From Anaerofustis stercorihominis (lineage in GTDB: Bacteria > Bacillota > Clostridia > Eubacteriales > Anaerofustaceae): a stretch of 64,000 nt of DNA. How positions within the stretch are numbered: the first letter of the stretch is position 1; each line of letters opens with the position of its first letter. Below are positions 17,827 through 24,859 of this stretch, in pieces. The notes beneath the pieces are model-generated. The model made no database searches. It was not told where the DNA came from and saw nothing but the letters and a program-made list of their open reading frames with translations. The DNA lies in contig NZ_SPHL01000004.1 of assembly GCF_005844425.1 (NCBI RefSeq), positions 16,064-80,063 on the forward strand. Reading direction: 5' to 3'. The position numbers and the translations under genes are program-made.

Positions 17827-18548
17827 ATGTACTGTCAATCGAACTTCGGAAAGAAAAGCGGACCGGCGTCATTCCTGTGTTGCTGGCGGTTGGAGTGTTA
17901 GGAGCTGCATACGCATTTGTTAATTTCCTTGTGCGGAAAGATACGCTTTTGAATTTGCCGCTGGCCCCGATGGATGTTCTGCTGACCCAGCTTTACGGTG
18001 TGATTATGATCCTGAACCTGTTCGGTATCGTGGTTGCCACCTGCATGGTCTACAACATGGAGTTTAAGGGCAGCGCCATCAAGAAGATGTATATGCTCCC
18101 CATGAGCGTTCCGGCTATGTACCTGTGCAAATTCCTGATTCTGACGGTCATGTTTTTGGTTGCAATCGTACTGCAAAATTTAGCACTTATGCAGATCGGC
18201 ATGACAGATTTGCCGGAAGGAGCATTTGAGATGGGAACACTGGTGCGCTTTGCCGGATATTCTTTCCTCACATCTATGCCGGTGTTGTCGTTTATGCTGC
18301 TGATTTCTTCGCGCTTTGAAAATATGTGGATACCTCTCGGTGTAGGGGTCGCAGGATTTTTAAGCGGTATGGCGCTGGCCAGTTCAAATCTTGCTGTCCT
18401 GATGGCTCATCCTTTTGTGCTTATGCTGAAACCGGCAGTTGCCATGAGCGCCCAGCCCGATATGACTGTGAGCGCGGTATCTTTGATGGAGACTGTTTTG
18501 TTCCTTGCTATTGCACTGTGGCTGGCGAAAAGCAAACGCTATGAGTAA
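17823..18548 (+). CDS. ABC transporter permease, LanE/MutE-like
   Basis: A 241-residue integral membrane protein with about six hydrophobic segments, beginning MNVLSIELRKEKRTGVIPV. It overlaps the ATPase gene (ATGA) and is followed 15 bases later by a second permease of similar size. This is the two-permease arrangement of lantibiotic-protection transporters (LanFEG, CprABC). It would form the transmembrane part with its partner. Confidence 0.82.
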   Translation: MNVLSIELRKEKRTGVIPVLLAVGVLGAAYAFVNFLVRKDTLLNLPLAPMDVLLTQLYGVIMILNLFGIVVATCMVYNMEFKGSAIKKMYMLPMSVPAMYLCKFLILTVMFLVAIVLQNLALMQIGMTDLPEGAFEMGTLVRFAGYSFLTSMPVLSFMLLISSRFENMWIPLGVGVAGFLSGMALASSNLAVLMAHPFVLMLKPAVAMSAQPDMTVSAVSLMETVLFLAIALWLAKSKRYE

Positions 18549-18563
18549 GGAGGGATTGAGAAA

Positions 18564-19328
18564 ATGAGCTTTTTGGAATTGCTCAGAATTGAGTTTATGA
18601 AGGTGAAACGCTCAAAGATCGTACCACTGATCTTTATCGCACCACTGTTGGTGGTTGCCTCCGGGGTTGCAAGCCTGAGCCGCTATTTCACCCCGGAATA
18701 TACAAACGCATGGCCTGCCATGTTCATTCAAAGCGCATTGGTTTATGCGTATTACCTGTTGCCGTTCAGTATGATTGTTGTCTGTGTGATGATTGCAGGC
18801 CGGGAAACCGGTAACAATGGCATCTTAAAAATGCTGGCGTTGCCGGTCAGCCGATACGCGCTTTCGATTGCCAAGTTCTGTGTGCTGGCATTTTACCTGT
18901 TCATGGAAATGGTGGTGTTTCTTGCAGTGTTTGTAATTGCGGGATTGATTGCGACACAGACGATGGGAGTAACAGAAACCTTGCCGATCCTGTATCTGCT
19001 GAAATGGTGCTTGGGGCTGTTTCTGACAATGCTGCCGTGTATTGCGGCTATGTGGGCAATCACGGTTCTGTTTGAAAAGCCGCTTCTTTCCGTTGGGTTG
19101 AATTTGCTGCTTGTAATTCCCGGTATCTTGGTTGCGAATACGCCGCTGTGGATTGTTTATCCGTACTGTTACAGCGGTTATCTCGTTTCCTGCTCTCTCC
19201 ATGATTTTACAGCAGAAGCTTCCGACGCCGCTTTTTCGATGTTTCCGTTCCTGCCCTGCGCGATTATAGTGTTCGGTCTGTTTTTCGCGTTGGCCGTCAC
19301 CCGATTTGGGAAAAAAGAAATGAGGTAA
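18564..19328 (+). CDS. ABC transporter permease, LanG/MutG-like
   Basis: A 254-residue membrane protein with about six helices (begins MSFLELLRIEFMKVKRSK; contains SMIVVCVMIAGRETGNNGIL). It is the second permease of the lantibiotic-type transporter, preceded by GTAAGGAGG. The shared RIEFMKVKRSKI start is typical of MutG/EpiG proteins. It probably makes a heterodimer with the upstream permease. Confidence 0.82.
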   Translation: MSFLELLRIEFMKVKRSKIVPLIFIAPLLVVASGVASLSRYFTPEYTNAWPAMFIQSALVYAYYLLPFSMIVVCVMIAGRETGNNGILKMLALPVSRYALSIAKFCVLAFYLFMEMVVFLAVFVIAGLIATQTMGVTETLPILYLLKWCLGLFLTMLPCIAAMWAITVLFEKPLLSVGLNLLLVIPGILVANTPLWIVYPYCYSGYLVSCSLHDFTAEASDAAFSMFPFLPCAIIVFGLFFALAVTRFGKKEMR

Positions 19329-19333
19329 ATACT

Positions 19334-19630
19334 ATGGAAAAGAAAAAACTTCAATCAATCAGTATAGCTGCGCTCATTGTGAGCATCCTGCCGCTGGCGG
19401 CCCTTATTCCGTCATTTCTGCACCTTTCGCTGTCGGACGGCATCCGAACTGTTTGGGCCGGAGCCAATATCGTTTTTGTTCTGCTGGGCCTGATTCTTTC
19501 GGTAATTTGTGTGCGTAACAGGGAAAGCCGTAGCGTTATCAATATCGTATCAACAGCAATCAGTGCTTTTTGGTTGTTGCTGATGGTGGGAATTGTTGCA
19601 CTCGCTTTGTTCCTTACTTTCGTTCAGTGA
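19334..19630 (+). CDS. Small three-helix membrane protein
   Basis: A 98-residue protein with three hydrophobic segments and a short basic N-terminus (MEKKKLQS). It starts five bases after the permease stop, so it belongs to the transporter operon. I recognise no family. Small membrane proteins of this kind in antimicrobial-peptide transport operons may be accessory or immunity factors; that is inference only. Confidence 0.65.
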   Translation: MEKKKLQSISIAALIVSILPLAALIPSFLHLSLSDGIRTVWAGANIVFVLLGLILSVICVRNRESRSVINIVSTAISAFWLLLMVGIVALALFLTFVQ

Positions 19631-19640
19631 GGAAATGGTT

Positions 19641-20132
19641 ATGCACAAAATTGGAAAAATCTTTGGATGTTGTCTGATTGCTGTTACTTTGCTGGCCTGT
19701 ACTGCCTGCTCTGGCCTCGATAGATTAAGCGAAAATCTAAAAGACGGAGCAACGCAGCTAAGTGACGATGTGGTGATCGGGAAAAGCAACGCGCTCATAA
19801 CGCCTTATCAGTCCTTTGAGGGCAGTCGTACTTCGGATAGTTATGCTTTTCAAGCTACTTATGACGCTTCTGTAATGGGCTTCGATGGACAGGATATTTT
19901 GGTAGCGGATACCGACCTCAAAGAAAATGAGTGCCGGGAAATCACCATCCAGTATAGTTTTGATGTTCAATCTGGAAATTGCCAACTCATTTACATTTCC
20001 CCGGAATTAGAGGAAAAAGTGCTTTCTAAATCCGACAGCGGTAGCGTTACCGTCCAACTTCAAGCGGGAGCTAACTATATTGGGATCACCGGCACAGACT
20101 ATTCAGGCGCTATCCAGATTGATGTGGAATAG
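19641..20132 (+). CDS. Predicted lipoprotein of the transporter operon
   Basis: A 163-residue exported protein. The ATG at 19641 follows TGAGGAAA. The signal peptide has a lipobox LLAC with the lipidated cysteine at residue 20 (Cys23 is an alternative). The mature part is polar and beta-rich, with no family I know. It is cotranscribed with the lantibiotic-type transporter, where membrane-anchored lipoproteins (LanI-like) often give extra immunity by binding the peptide. Such a role is plausible but not shown by homology. Confidence 0.7.
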   Translation: MHKIGKIFGCCLIAVTLLACTACSGLDRLSENLKDGATQLSDDVVIGKSNALITPYQSFEGSRTSDSYAFQATYDASVMGFDGQDILVADTDLKENECREITIQYSFDVQSGNCQLIYISPELEEKVLSKSDSGSVTVQLQAGANYIGITGTDYSGAIQIDVE

Positions 20133-20145
20133 ACGGTAGAAAGTT

Positions 20146-20499
20146 ATGAAACGACTATTAGTAGTGGACGATAATACGGAATATCTGCAATTCCTGTCAT
20201 CCGTGTTATCAGGTGATTTTGATACGATTAAGGCTACGGGCGTCAAGGACGCATTGGATATTCTTCAAGCGATTACAGTAGATGCGATATGTTCCGATTT
20301 CAATATGAAAGACGGCACAGGATTGGATTTGCTTGAAGATATTCGTCAACGAGGGATCTCCGTTCCTTTCCTACTTATGTCTGGCAATGACGATTACCTG
20401 CTTGTACAACAGACAAAACTTTATGGCGGCGTTTTTTGCTGCAAAACCGATTATGATTTGATTGCGAAAATAAAAGCACTGAATAACCCCGAACCATAA
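20146..20499 (+). CDS. Stand-alone response-regulator receiver domain
   Basis: A 117-residue receiver without an output domain. The active site looks complete: Asp8 and Asp9 in VVDDN, Asp51 in CSDFNM, Ser80 in LLMSGND and Lys101 in CCKTD. The usual KP is replaced by KTD. It starts 13 bases after the lipoprotein gene, at the end of the transporter operon. With no effector domain it may act as a phosphate sink for the kinase at 14.8-16.2 kb or by protein contact. This is an unusual partner for a lantibiotic-type transporter. Confidence 0.8.
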   Translation: MKRLLVVDDNTEYLQFLSSVLSGDFDTIKATGVKDALDILQAITVDAICSDFNMKDGTGLDLLEDIRQRGISVPFLLMSGNDDYLLVQQTKLYGGVFCCKTDYDLIAKIKALNNPEP

Positions 20500-20677
20500 T
20501 GCTCTATCATCTGCCGGACGACGGCAAAAGAAAAAAAGCCGTCGTTCAGCAGGCAATCATCATGCCATCATTATATATCACGGCGGCTTTGAATAAATCA
20601 GGGCCGCCGCTCTTTTGTCCCTCAAAGGAATGACGACCACAAGCTAAAGATCACGGCGGCTTTAGGAGGGAGCCGCC

Positions 20678-20922
20678 GTGAAGCGAGAACAGCTTCGACA
20701 TAATTCGGCAGGAATTTACCTGTCAAAAAAAGCCTGTCCCCGGCAGCGGGGACATATACCCAAGAAGATGAACTATACTATGTAGGTAAGCAGCAAAACA
20801 CACCAGATAGCGTCTGGCTGGCGTATGACCAGTCAGGCGTTTTTTGTCGCATCCTGCGGTTTTCCGTGGGGTGTCGTTCTCCACCGTCCCCATTTCAATT
20901 CACCCGTCAACCCCTGAATTGA
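20678..20922 (+). CDS. Leader protein, copy 1, needing a -1 frameshift
   Basis: A GTG start at 20678 closes a 9-bp hairpin whose loop carries AGGAGGG, an occluded initiation site. In frame 0 the product is only 35 residues (stop at 20783-20785). At the seven-A run 20725-20731 a -1 shift gives a frame (SLSPAAGTYTQEDELYYVG, then QNTPDSVWLAYDQSGVFCRI) that matches the intact copy at 33,802-34,041 residue by residue and ends at 20,922. A hairpin TGTCCCC/GGGGACA (20735-20754) starts three bases after the A run. It is either a one-base deletion or programmed frameshifting. Function is unknown. Confidence 0.6.
20811..20845 (+). terminator. Attenuator hairpin inside leader copy 1
   Basis: CGTCTGGCTGG (20811-20821) pairs, with G-T wobbles, with CCAGTCAGGCG (20829-20839) and is followed by TTTTTT. 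It lies within the -1-frame leader coding region. Ribosomes that stop at 20785 would leave it free to fold; ribosomes that shift frame would cover it. Confidence 0.75.
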
Positions 20923-20926
20923 AATG
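20891..20926. promoter_or_regulatory. 12-bp inverted repeat before the sigma-like gene, copy 1
   Basis: CATTTCAATTCA (20891-20902) and TGAATTGAAATG (20915-20926) are perfect inverted repeats separated by 12 bases. The right arm touches the ribosome-binding site GGAGG of the sigma-like gene. It may be a protein operator or an RNA hairpin; it is conserved in copy 2. Confidence 0.75.
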
Positions 20927-20936
20927 GAGGACAAGT

Positions 20937-21419
20937 ATGTTCAATAAGAAAAGTGAATACGCGCAGAATAAGCGCGAGAAAGATAGCATCATCTACATAA
21001 GTGTGAATGGACGCATCCGGCTCACCCGCGCAGACTTTTCCAGTGAGGAAGAATTTCTTCGCTGGAAACAATGGTCCGATGAGGACTACTATGAGACGGA
21101 ACGCCGGGGGCGTGGATACTACGATAACGGGGTTCCTCTGGATGAAAACATAAGCGCGGCAGGTGCGGTGGAGTCTGCGGAGGATGCTTATTTCCGTGAG
21201 CTTCTGGCTGATGAAATCGAAGCGGCTCGGAAAGCTCTGTGTCAGGAGCGCATGGCTAAGGTGAAAGCCCTTCTGACCGCCAGGCAGTACCGCCGGATCT
21301 GGATGTGTTTGGCCGAAGAAAAATCCATCACAGAGATCTCCAGGATTGAAGGACGGTCTAAAGCCAGTGTGTCCCGTTCTATTGCTGCGGCGCTCCATAA
21401 GCTCCGCAAACTGCGTTAA
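20937..21419 (+). CDS. Sigma-70 region 4-like HTH protein, copy 1
   Basis: A 160-residue protein starting at ATG 20937 after ATGGAGGACAAGT. The N-terminal half (DSIIYISVNGRIRLTRADF, SSEEEFLRW) is shared with the protein at 34,061. The C-terminal part (TARQYRRIWMCLAEEKSIT, then RSKASVSRSIAAALHKLRK) is a sigma region 4-like helix-turn-helix. It resembles ORF7-type regulators of the Tn916 and Tn1549 families, which act on transfer or excision genes. Being just upstream of the relaxase gene, it may control mobilisation. It lacks region 2, so it is not a full sigma factor. Confidence 0.78.
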   Translation: MFNKKSEYAQNKREKDSIIYISVNGRIRLTRADFSSEEEFLRWKQWSDEDYYETERRGRGYYDNGVPLDENISAAGAVESAEDAYFRELLADEIEAARKALCQERMAKVKALLTARQYRRIWMCLAEEKSITEISRIEGRSKASVSRSIAAALHKLRKLR

Positions 21420-21421
21420 GG

Positions 21422-21468
21422 CAGAATAAGAAACTATCAACAGGGGTGGCCTGCAGATGCAGGCCGCC
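21422..21468. repeat. Direct repeat copy B with hairpin, right of cargo 1
   Basis: CAGAATA, ACTATCAACA and the hairpin GGTGGCCTGC-AGAT-GCAGGCCGCC (21445-21468, one G-T pair) match repeat A at 14,762-14,803. The 21 bases from GGCCTGCAG to the end are identical. It lies directly before the relaxase ribosome-binding site, so it may also act on relaxase translation or be part of an origin-related structure. Confidence 0.75.
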
Positions 21469-21492
21469 CTCATCATGGAAGGAGGCTTTTTC

Positions 21493-22917
21493 ATGGCAAC
21501 CACGCGGCTCATGCCCCTGCACACCGGCAAAGGCCGGACGGTGGGGACGGCCATCAGCGACATCATCGACTATGTTCAAAATCCGCAGAAAACAGATAAC
21601 GGCAGGCTCATTACCAGCTATCAATGTGACAGCCGGATTGCAGATGCGGAGTTCCTTTTCAATAAGCGGCAGTACATCGCCGCCACCGGCCGGGTACGGG
21701 GTGAGGACGATGTGATTGCCTATCATATCCGACAATCCTTTGTCCCTGGTGAGATCACGCCGGAAGAAGCAAACCGGCTGGGCTGTGAGCTGGCGCGGCG
21801 CTTCACCAAGGGGAAACACGCCTTTATTGTCTGCACTCACATTGATAGAAAACACATCCATAATCACATCATTTTCGATGCCACCGCGCTGGACTACCAG
21901 CGAAAGTTTCGGAACTTTTGGGGCAGCACCCGCGCGGTCCGGCGGCTTAATGATACCATCTGTATAGAGAACGGATATTCCATTGTAGAGAACCCGAAGC
22001 CGCATGGAAAGAGCTATAACAAGTGGCTGGGTGATCGGGCCAAACAATCTCAGCGGGAGACGCTGCGTGTGATGATCGACCAGGCCCTGGAGCATAAACC
22101 CGCCGACTTCGATGCCCTGCTGAAGCTGCTGGAAGGGATGGGCTGCGAGGTGTCCCGCCGTGGGCAGTCGTACAGCATCAAAGCACCTGGATGGGACAAT
22201 GCCGCCCGCATGAGTAAGAAGCTGGGCAAAGGGTACAGTGAAGCCGAGCTTCGTGCGGTTCTGGCCGGAGAAAAGGAACATACCCCCACCAGGACCACGC
22301 CCCACCCGGAGCCGAAACAGGCTGTGAGCCTGATGGTCGATATTCAGGAAAAGCTTCGCGCTGGCAAGGGGGCCGGTTATCAGCGATGGGCCACCGGCTT
22401 CAATCTGAAGCAGATGGCGCAGACCATGAATTATCTCTCCGAGCATAAACTGCTTGATTATAAAGTGCTGTCGGAAAAGACAGCGGCAGCCACCGCCCTG
22501 TACAATGAATTGTCCGCGCAGATCAAGGCAGCGGAAAAGCGAATGACGGAGATTGCGGTCCTCCGCACCCACATCATCAACTACGCCAAAACGCGGGAGG
22601 TCTATGTCGCATATCGCAAGGCCGGATATTCAAAGAAGTTCCGCGCCGAGCATGAGGCAGACATCCTTTTACACCAGACCGCAAAGAAAGCATTTGATGA
22701 GCTGGGAATGAAAAAGCTCCCCACCGTCAAGAGCTTGCAGGCGGAATATGCGGAGCTGATGGCACAAAAAAAGGCAGCCTATTCCGGCTACCGAAAGGCC
22801 CGTGATGAGATGAAGGAGCTTCTGACCGTCAAGGCCAATGTAGACCGCATCATGGGCTATGAGGAAGAAAAGCAGACAGAAAAAGAACACGCCCAGGAGC
22901 AGAGCCAGGGACGATGA
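21493..22917 (+). CDS. Relaxase / mobilization nuclease (MobA/VirD2 family)
   Basis: A 474-residue relaxase that would nick oriT and pilot the transferred strand. The start is ATG 21493 after GGAAGGAGG; an upstream in-frame ATG at 21457 would read through repeat B. The metal-binding histidine motif is HIDRKHIHNHIIF (His116, His121, His123, His125). A tyrosine in DIIDYVQNPQKT or the following ITSYQCD is the likely nucleophile. The C-terminal half is basic and helical (LLKLLEGMGCEVSRRG, then coiled coil). MobC at 13.4 kb is its expected partner. Confidence 0.9.
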   Translation: MATTRLMPLHTGKGRTVGTAISDIIDYVQNPQKTDNGRLITSYQCDSRIADAEFLFNKRQYIAATGRVRGEDDVIAYHIRQSFVPGEITPEEANRLGCELARRFTKGKHAFIVCTHIDRKHIHNHIIFDATALDYQRKFRNFWGSTRAVRRLNDTICIENGYSIVENPKPHGKSYNKWLGDRAKQSQRETLRVMIDQALEHKPADFDALLKLLEGMGCEVSRRGQSYSIKAPGWDNAARMSKKLGKGYSEAELRAVLAGEKEHTPTRTTPHPEPKQAVSLMVDIQEKLRAGKGAGYQRWATGFNLKQMAQTMNYLSEHKLLDYKVLSEKTAAATALYNELSAQIKAAEKRMTEIAVLRTHIINYAKTREVYVAYRKAGYSKKFRAEHEADILLHQTAKKAFDELGMKKLPTVKSLQAEYAELMAQKKAAYSGYRKARDEMKELLTVKANVDRIMGYEEEKQTEKEHAQEQSQGR

Positions 22918-23302
22918 CTGACTCATGGATTTGGGCTTTTCGGGAGGGAAAGCCTGCGGCGGCTTTCCCTCTTGTCTGCTCACCGGCGCAGGACGGGAAC
23001 CGGGTCAAGAGTGCGAAGCATCCGCCCACCGGCGGCTTGCTCTTGATGCGGTTTCTGTCCTGTGCTATCCATCGCCTGGGCGATGGAAAAAGCGTTCTAC
23101 CAGAACGCGCAGCCAGCTCCAAAATGGAGCTGTTTATGGGGGTTTGGGGGCAGCGCCCTCAACAAGCAACCTGGGATCTTCGCGCCAGCGAAAATCCCAG
23201 GTTTGGCCTCGGTGGGTCCCACGAGGCATTGCTTGCCGGTTTCTCGTACCCCGTATTTTTGCCCTTTCGGGCGGTATTTCTTCAAATGAGAAAAGAGGAC
23301 GC
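22918..23302. other. Hairpin-dense 385-bp gap after the relaxase gene
   Basis: No convincing gene. Successive inverted repeats are CCATCGCC-TG-GGCGATGG (23069-23086), GCGTTCT-ACC-AGAACGC (23092-23108), AGCTCCA-AAA-TGGAGCT (23115-23131), GGGC-AGC-GCCC (23148-23158), a longer stem CCTGGGAT...ATCCCAGG (23170-23201) with an inner TTCGC/GCGAA, and CCTCGGTGGG/CCCACGAGG (23207-23226). Five or six hairpins in 160 bases next to a relaxase gene suggest an origin-of-transfer region or a structured transcript end. No nic site can be assigned. Confidence 0.5.
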
Positions 23303-23671
23303 TTACACATCCTCCTTCTCATCATCCGCATCTTTTAATTTGATGGCTCCGTCAATGACGCCTTCCACAATGGGCAGATACTTCTCCGGGCAAAGCTGTA
23401 ATTTGTGGCTTGTCCGTTGGCGCAGCTCACTGTCCTCCCGAAGTAACTCCGGGTTGAAGTAGCGTTCTGCGGGCAGCTTGCAAATGCGGATGAGCTGCAT
23501 CACAACCGGCACGCTGGGTATTGTGCCGCACAGCTCAATATTTGCAAGATAGCGCGGGTCGATACCGACCTTTTCAGCCAGCTCCCGGCGGGACATTTTT
23601 ACAGCTTCACGCGCCTGCTGAACATCTGCTCCGAAGGTTTCAAATCCAGGGCAATCTTTCACATTCGGCAT
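23303..23671 (-). CDS. Cro/CI-type HTH transcriptional regulator
   Basis: A 122-residue protein with an N-terminal helix-turn-helix (VQQAREAVKMSRRELAEKVG, then DPRYLANIELCGTIPS) of the XRE class and an acidic tail (DADDEKEDV). It is convergent with the relaxase and divergent from the cargo 2 TetR gene. It is the kind of repressor that holds conjugative elements quiescent. Whether it controls the backbone or cargo 2 cannot be seen. Confidence 0.85.
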   Translation of the reverse strand: MPNVKDCPGFETFGADVQQAREAVKMSRRELAEKVGIDPRYLANIELCGTIPSVPVVMQLIRICKLPAERYFNPELLREDSELRQRTSHKLQLCPEKYLPIVEGVIDGAIKLKDADDEKEDV

Positions 23672-23840
23672 ATCACATCACCCTATTACATTCTATTGTT
23701 CATAGGATGCGCTGGGAATGATATGATATGCGCTTTAGCTTCATTTTATAATTCCGCCAATGTAAAGAATTTTATGATGAAAGTCAGCGGATTACACTGA
23801 GGATACCGATAGAGAAAACTCAACCTGTTAATGCACTGTT

Positions 23841-23900
23841 AGCTTTGACTACTCAAAGTTAGAATGACCTATTGACACCGGTTACTCGATATGATATATT
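23841..23900 (+). promoter_or_regulatory. Promoter and inverted repeat upstream of the TetR gene
   Basis: TTGACA (23872-23877) and TATATT (23895-23900) are 17 bases apart, a near-consensus housekeeping promoter. An inverted repeat AGCTTTGA-CTAC-TCAAAGTT (23841-23860) lies just upstream and may bind the TetR regulator. The rest of the 277-bp gap (23672-23948) shows no gene. Confidence 0.7.
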
Positions 23901-23948
23901 AAGACCGATGGATTGAAACTGGTGGTCTTGAATGAAGGGAGGCGAACT

Positions 23949-24584
23949 ATGGCAAAAAGAGTGGCGGGAGTGACTGAAAAGCTCATGGAATGTGCTAAAG
24001 AGGAGTTTTTAGCAAATGGATATGAAAATGCTTCTCTCCGGATAATTGCAGAAAAGGCTGGATCGAGTAAAGGCGCAATCTATATTCGCTACCCTGATAA
24101 AGAAAGCCTATATCGGTCCCTGGTTCAACCGGCGGCGGACGGTTTTTGTGAATTGTTACAAACCGTATTATCCGGGTTTACCACGATGCCAGGTAATGAG
24201 CAGACAGAGCAAATGCTTCGATATTCCAATGATGGCTTTCCTAAAGTAGTGGACTATCTTTACGATCATTTCGATGAATTTAAGCTGTTGCTTACCAGTG
24301 GAGAGAATAGTGTCTATCAAGAGTTTATTCATCGTGTTGTTGAGCTGGATACAGAATGTACTGCAAAGTATATTGAGGCATCTGGAAATGATGCAATAAC
24401 AAGCGGCCGGCTCACGCCGGAACTAAATCATCTTCTTTCCAGTGCTTTCTATACGGGAATGTTTGAGGTTATCATTCACGATATGCCGAAAGCCCAGGCA
24501 TTGGAGCATATCCGCAAAATGCGGCGTTTCTATACCGCTGGATGGCAGACCATCTTTTCTACGGATGGAGGTGATGTCGTATGA
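23949..24584 (+). CDS. TetR/AcrR-family regulator of cargo 2
   Basis: A 211-residue regulator. The start is ATG 23949 with GGGAGG upstream. The N-terminal DNA-binding domain is clear (TEKLMECAKEEFLANGYENA, then LRIIAEKAGSSKGAIYIRYP). The C-terminal ligand domain is longer and ends WQTIFSTDGGDVV. It is the first gene of cargo 2 and overlaps the next start by four bases (ATGA). It probably represses its own operon or responds to a transported compound. The ligand is unknown. Confidence 0.88.
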   Translation: MAKRVAGVTEKLMECAKEEFLANGYENASLRIIAEKAGSSKGAIYIRYPDKESLYRSLVQPAADGFCELLQTVLSGFTTMPGNEQTEQMLRYSNDGFPKVVDYLYDHFDEFKLLLTSGENSVYQEFIHRVVELDTECTAKYIEASGNDAITSGRLTPELNHLLSSAFYTGMFEVIIHDMPKAQALEHIRKMRRFYTAGWQTIFSTDGGDVV

Positions 24585-24778
24585 GTGGTTGGATTGACCG
24601 CAACGGTTGGATTCACTGTCCTACCTGCGGCAACAAAACCCGCACGAAAGTAAATCCGGATACTGTTCTCAAACACTTTCCGCTATTTTGTCCTAAATGC
24701 GGGAAAGAACACATCGTAGATGTGCAGGGACAAAGCATCATATTATCAGAGCCAGACGCCAAGACGCAGAGCCGATAA
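24581..24778 (+). CDS. Cysteine-rich KTR-domain protein
   Basis: A 65-residue protein with two zinc knuckles, CPTCGNKTRTK and CPKCGKEH. The name-giving KTR triplet is visible as NKTRTKV. It fits the Cys_rich_KTR family of very small Firmicute proteins often found next to TetR and ABC genes in mobile cargo. Its ATG overlaps the TetR stop. Function is unknown; a zinc-dependent RNA- or DNA-binding role is a guess. Confidence 0.8.
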   Translation: MSGWIDRNGWIHCPTCGNKTRTKVNPDTVLKHFPLFCPKCGKEHIVDVQGQSIILSEPDAKTQSR

Positions 24779-24816
24779 TTTACAGGATAAATCCTGTGGA
24801 TTGTCGGCTTTTACTT
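24771..24816 (+). terminator. Terminator or attenuator between the KTR and ABC genes
   Basis: The outer stem GCCGATA (24771-24777) pairs with TGTCGGC (24802-24808) and the inner stem ACAGGA (24782-24787) with TCCTGT (24792-24797). TTTTACTTTT follows. It overlaps the end of the KTR gene. With only 43 bases to the next start and no obvious promoter there, it may attenuate rather than end the transcript. Confidence 0.65.
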
Positions 24817-24817
24817 T

Positions 24818-24848
24818 TAACCTATGGTTAGGTTCTGCTAACTAAAAG
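24818..24848. promoter_or_regulatory. Dyad upstream of the ABC operon, possible DtxR-type operator
   Basis: TAACC-TAT-GGTTA (24818-24830), AACCTA-TGGT-TAGGTT (24819-24834) and outer arms CTTTTA / TAAAAG form overlapping dyads. The TTAGGTT / AACCTA half-sites recall DtxR/IdeR boxes, and a DtxR-family gene closes this operon. Spacing is not the standard 19-bp box, so the assignment is tentative. Confidence 0.4.
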
Positions 24849-24859
24849 GAGGGAATTGT

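Larger units (their letters stand above)
20505..21419 (+). repeat. Leader-attenuator-sigma module, copy 1
   Basis: This stretch repeats the plan of about 33,615-34,564. In order it has a stem with an A-rich loop (GACGACGGC / GCCGTCGTT around 20517-20546), a hairpin ACGGCGGCT-AGCCGCCGT (20653-20679) holding a ribosome-binding site in its loop, a leader reading frame, a terminator-like hairpin, a 12-bp inverted repeat and a sigma-like gene. Base identity between copies is highest in the leader and at the start of the sigma-like gene. It is an internal duplication, or two acquisitions, of one regulatory unit. Confidence 0.8.

Noticed and set aside
20937..21419. Full sigma-70 factor
   Set aside because: Only the region 4-like helix-turn-helix is present; no region 2 sequence is visible, so it is better called a sigma-like regulator.
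21379..22572. 397-codon minus-strand frame over the relaxase gene
   Set aside because: Opposite the HxDxxHxHxH relaxase motif; no protein features of its own.
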